A stretch of DNA of 42,480 nt, from NCBI GenBank assembly GCA_045603545.1, contig JAZUMG010000020.1, positions 1-42,480 of the forward strand, written 5' to 3'. This DNA is from CAAGNP01 sp045603545. GTDB taxonomy: Bacteria; Bacteroidota; Bacteroidia; Bacteroidales; UBA932. Under the pieces are notes generated by a model. It saw only the letters and a program-made list of their open reading frames with translations, did not search any database and was not told the origin of the DNA. Each line of letters opens with the position of its first letter. The first letter of the stretch is position 1. Shown one piece after another: positions 41,965-42,480 of this stretch. The position numbers and the translations under genes were made by a program.

Positions 41965-42060
41965 ATTACGGATAGACCAACTCCCGATGTTTCGTCAGGC
42001 CATCTATCCGCAATCGAAATTAAGCCCTTAATTCTCTCAATTTATGATTCTATCCGCAAT
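41965..42060. repeat. Iteron-like 12-bp repeats: one inverted and two direct copies
   Basis: TCTATCCGCAAT occurs at 42003-42014 and 42049-42060. Its reverse complement with one mismatch (ATTACGGATAGA) is at 41965-41976. The first and second copies can form a hairpin with a 26-base loop. Repeats of this kind are binding sites for recombination, replication or control proteins. Confidence 0.6.
42018..42033. repeat. Perfect palindrome between the iterons
   Basis: AATTAAG-CC-CTTAATT, 7-bp arms with a 2-base centre, sits 4 bases after the second copy of the 12-bp repeat. It is probably a dimer-binding site. Confidence 0.5.
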
Positions 42061-42154
42061 TTCTCATCACTCCCAATATTGGAAAATTTGAGCAGTCCGC
42101 ACTATTCGTTTACCTGCCTAAAAAGCAGAACAATACTTAATTGCCTCAATAAAT

Positions 42155-42207
42155 CCAATTGTTTGACTTGCCGAACTATACACACTTACTTTGCTCACGA
42201 CAATTGG
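42155..42207. repeat. CCAATTGT/ACAATTGG inverted repeat near the right-hand gene
   Basis: The 8-bp arms lie at 42155-42162 and 42200-42207, about 47 bases before the ATG at 42255. Each arm contains a CAATTG palindrome. The spacing is suitable for a looped operator. Confidence 0.4.
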
Positions 42208-42254
42208 TCAATGTGCGCACTGAGACCTGAGTGATAACCTCAAAAATTGCAAAT

Positions 42255-42480
42255 ATGAAAAAGACTGAATCAATTGAAAAGAACGCTTTGACTGAAATGA
42301 TGAGTCCGAGCGTATCGTCCTCGGCAGCGAGAGATGCCAAAGTTAAAAAGAGTGTTGAATTGACATTGCAGGATTTCAATCCAAAAAATCGTATTCCAGA
42401 CTCTGTAATTGAGGGAGAGGCGGTAGCCGAACCACAATCCATTGCAGAATCCAAAACTGTGGATGAGGAGCCGCCAACCA
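42255..42480 (+). CDS. N-terminal part of an element gene, truncated by the window end
   Basis: The frame is open from ATG 42255 to the last base, 75 codons. The start MKKTESIEKNALTEMM is followed by Ser/Ala/Val-rich and then Glu/Pro-rich sequence with no predicted membrane segment, which suggests a disordered N-terminus. I do not recognise the family. Its position, divergent from the helix-turn-helix pair, is where Bacteroidetes elements often carry partition, mobilization or DUF3408-type genes, but that is only positional. Confidence 0.5.
   Translation, partial: MKKTESIEKNALTEMMSPSVSSSAARDAKVKKSVELTLQDFNPKNRIPDSVIEGEAVAEPQSIAESKTVDEEPPT

Larger units (their letters stand above)
41612..42254. 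other. 0.64 kb non-coding region between divergent genes of the element
   Basis: No reading frame with protein-like character is seen, apart from an 18-codon frame from ATG 41816 behind a TAGTTTTG element (41795-41802) that I cannot support. The region contains several inverted and direct repeats listed separately, and it is AT-rich. It may hold regulatory sites, a small RNA or a transfer or attachment locus. Confidence 0.5.
40881..42480. mobile_element. Probable left end of an integrated mobile element (partial)
   Basis: Two excisionase-like helix-turn-helix genes, a long non-coding repeat-bearing region and a divergent gene of accessory character follow a tRNA-like 3' end, which is a common insertion site for tyrosine-recombinase elements. 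No integrase, transposase or second attachment site is in the window, so the element type and exact border are unproven. Confidence 0.4.

Noticed and set aside
1..42480. CRISPR arrays, rRNA genes, insertion sequences
   Set aside because: No regularly spaced repeats, rRNA sequences or transposase genes were seen on either strand.

Overview
The window looks like a chromosomal segment of an anaerobic, Gram-negative member of the Bacteroidales. The evidence is a complete Na+-translocating NADH:quinone reductase operon (nqrA-F), a monomeric [FeFe] hydrogenase, Bacteroidetes-typical families (DUF4290, DUF2147, lipoprotein-type RND efflux parts), many lipoprotein or Sec signals, and promoters of the Bacteroidetes type (TTTG, 19-21 nt, TAnnTTTG) rather than -35/-10 boxes. 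The species cannot be named from the sequence alone.

Layout. 1-652: 3' end of an AT-rich AlbA_2 (Schlafen-like) gene. 744-940: an unidentified structured transcript with promoter and terminator. 1279-2205: two small envelope proteins separated by a shared terminator. 2252-8722 (minus): a tightly coupled operon, outer-membrane barrel > potA > potB > potC > potD > PatB/MalY-type C-S lyase, with a hairpin leader. 8940-14560 (plus): an RND efflux adaptor and an unusual single protein joining the RND pump to its outer-membrane channel. 14622-16547 (minus): surface lipoprotein plus barrel protein. 16602-18614 (minus): exported nitroreductase-like lipoprotein and secreted C69 dipeptidase. 18668-21422 (plus): methyltransferase, [FeFe] hydrogenase and a NifX-like protein. 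21425-25165 (plus): DUF4290, ftsK, lolA. 25157-30885: a Nudix hydrolase (minus), then pyrE, SRPBCC, an RsmF-like methyltransferase, a PHP phosphoesterase and a membrane protein with a split zinc ribbon. 30993-36854 (minus): nqrABCDEF. 36937-39342 (plus): a UvrD/PcrA helicase.

From about 39.5 kb the character changes to accessory DNA. It holds a 56-residue gene with its own promoter and terminator, a HigBA-like toxin-antitoxin pair with an operator palindrome over its promoter, a transcribed tRNA-like structure (tRNA-type T-arm and acceptor, non-canonical body) with a terminator, two small excisionase-like helix-turn-helix genes, a 0.64 kb non-coding region with iteron-like repeats, and a gene running off the right end. 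This is best read as the left edge of an integrated mobile element, possibly inserted at the tRNA-like 3' end.

The strongest candidates for something unusual are the RND-outer-membrane-factor fusion that keeps an internal lipoprotein signal, the tRNA-like RNA at the element edge, the outer-membrane barrel built into a polyamine-type ABC operon with a doubly anchored binding protein, and the unidentified RNA near 0.8 kb.
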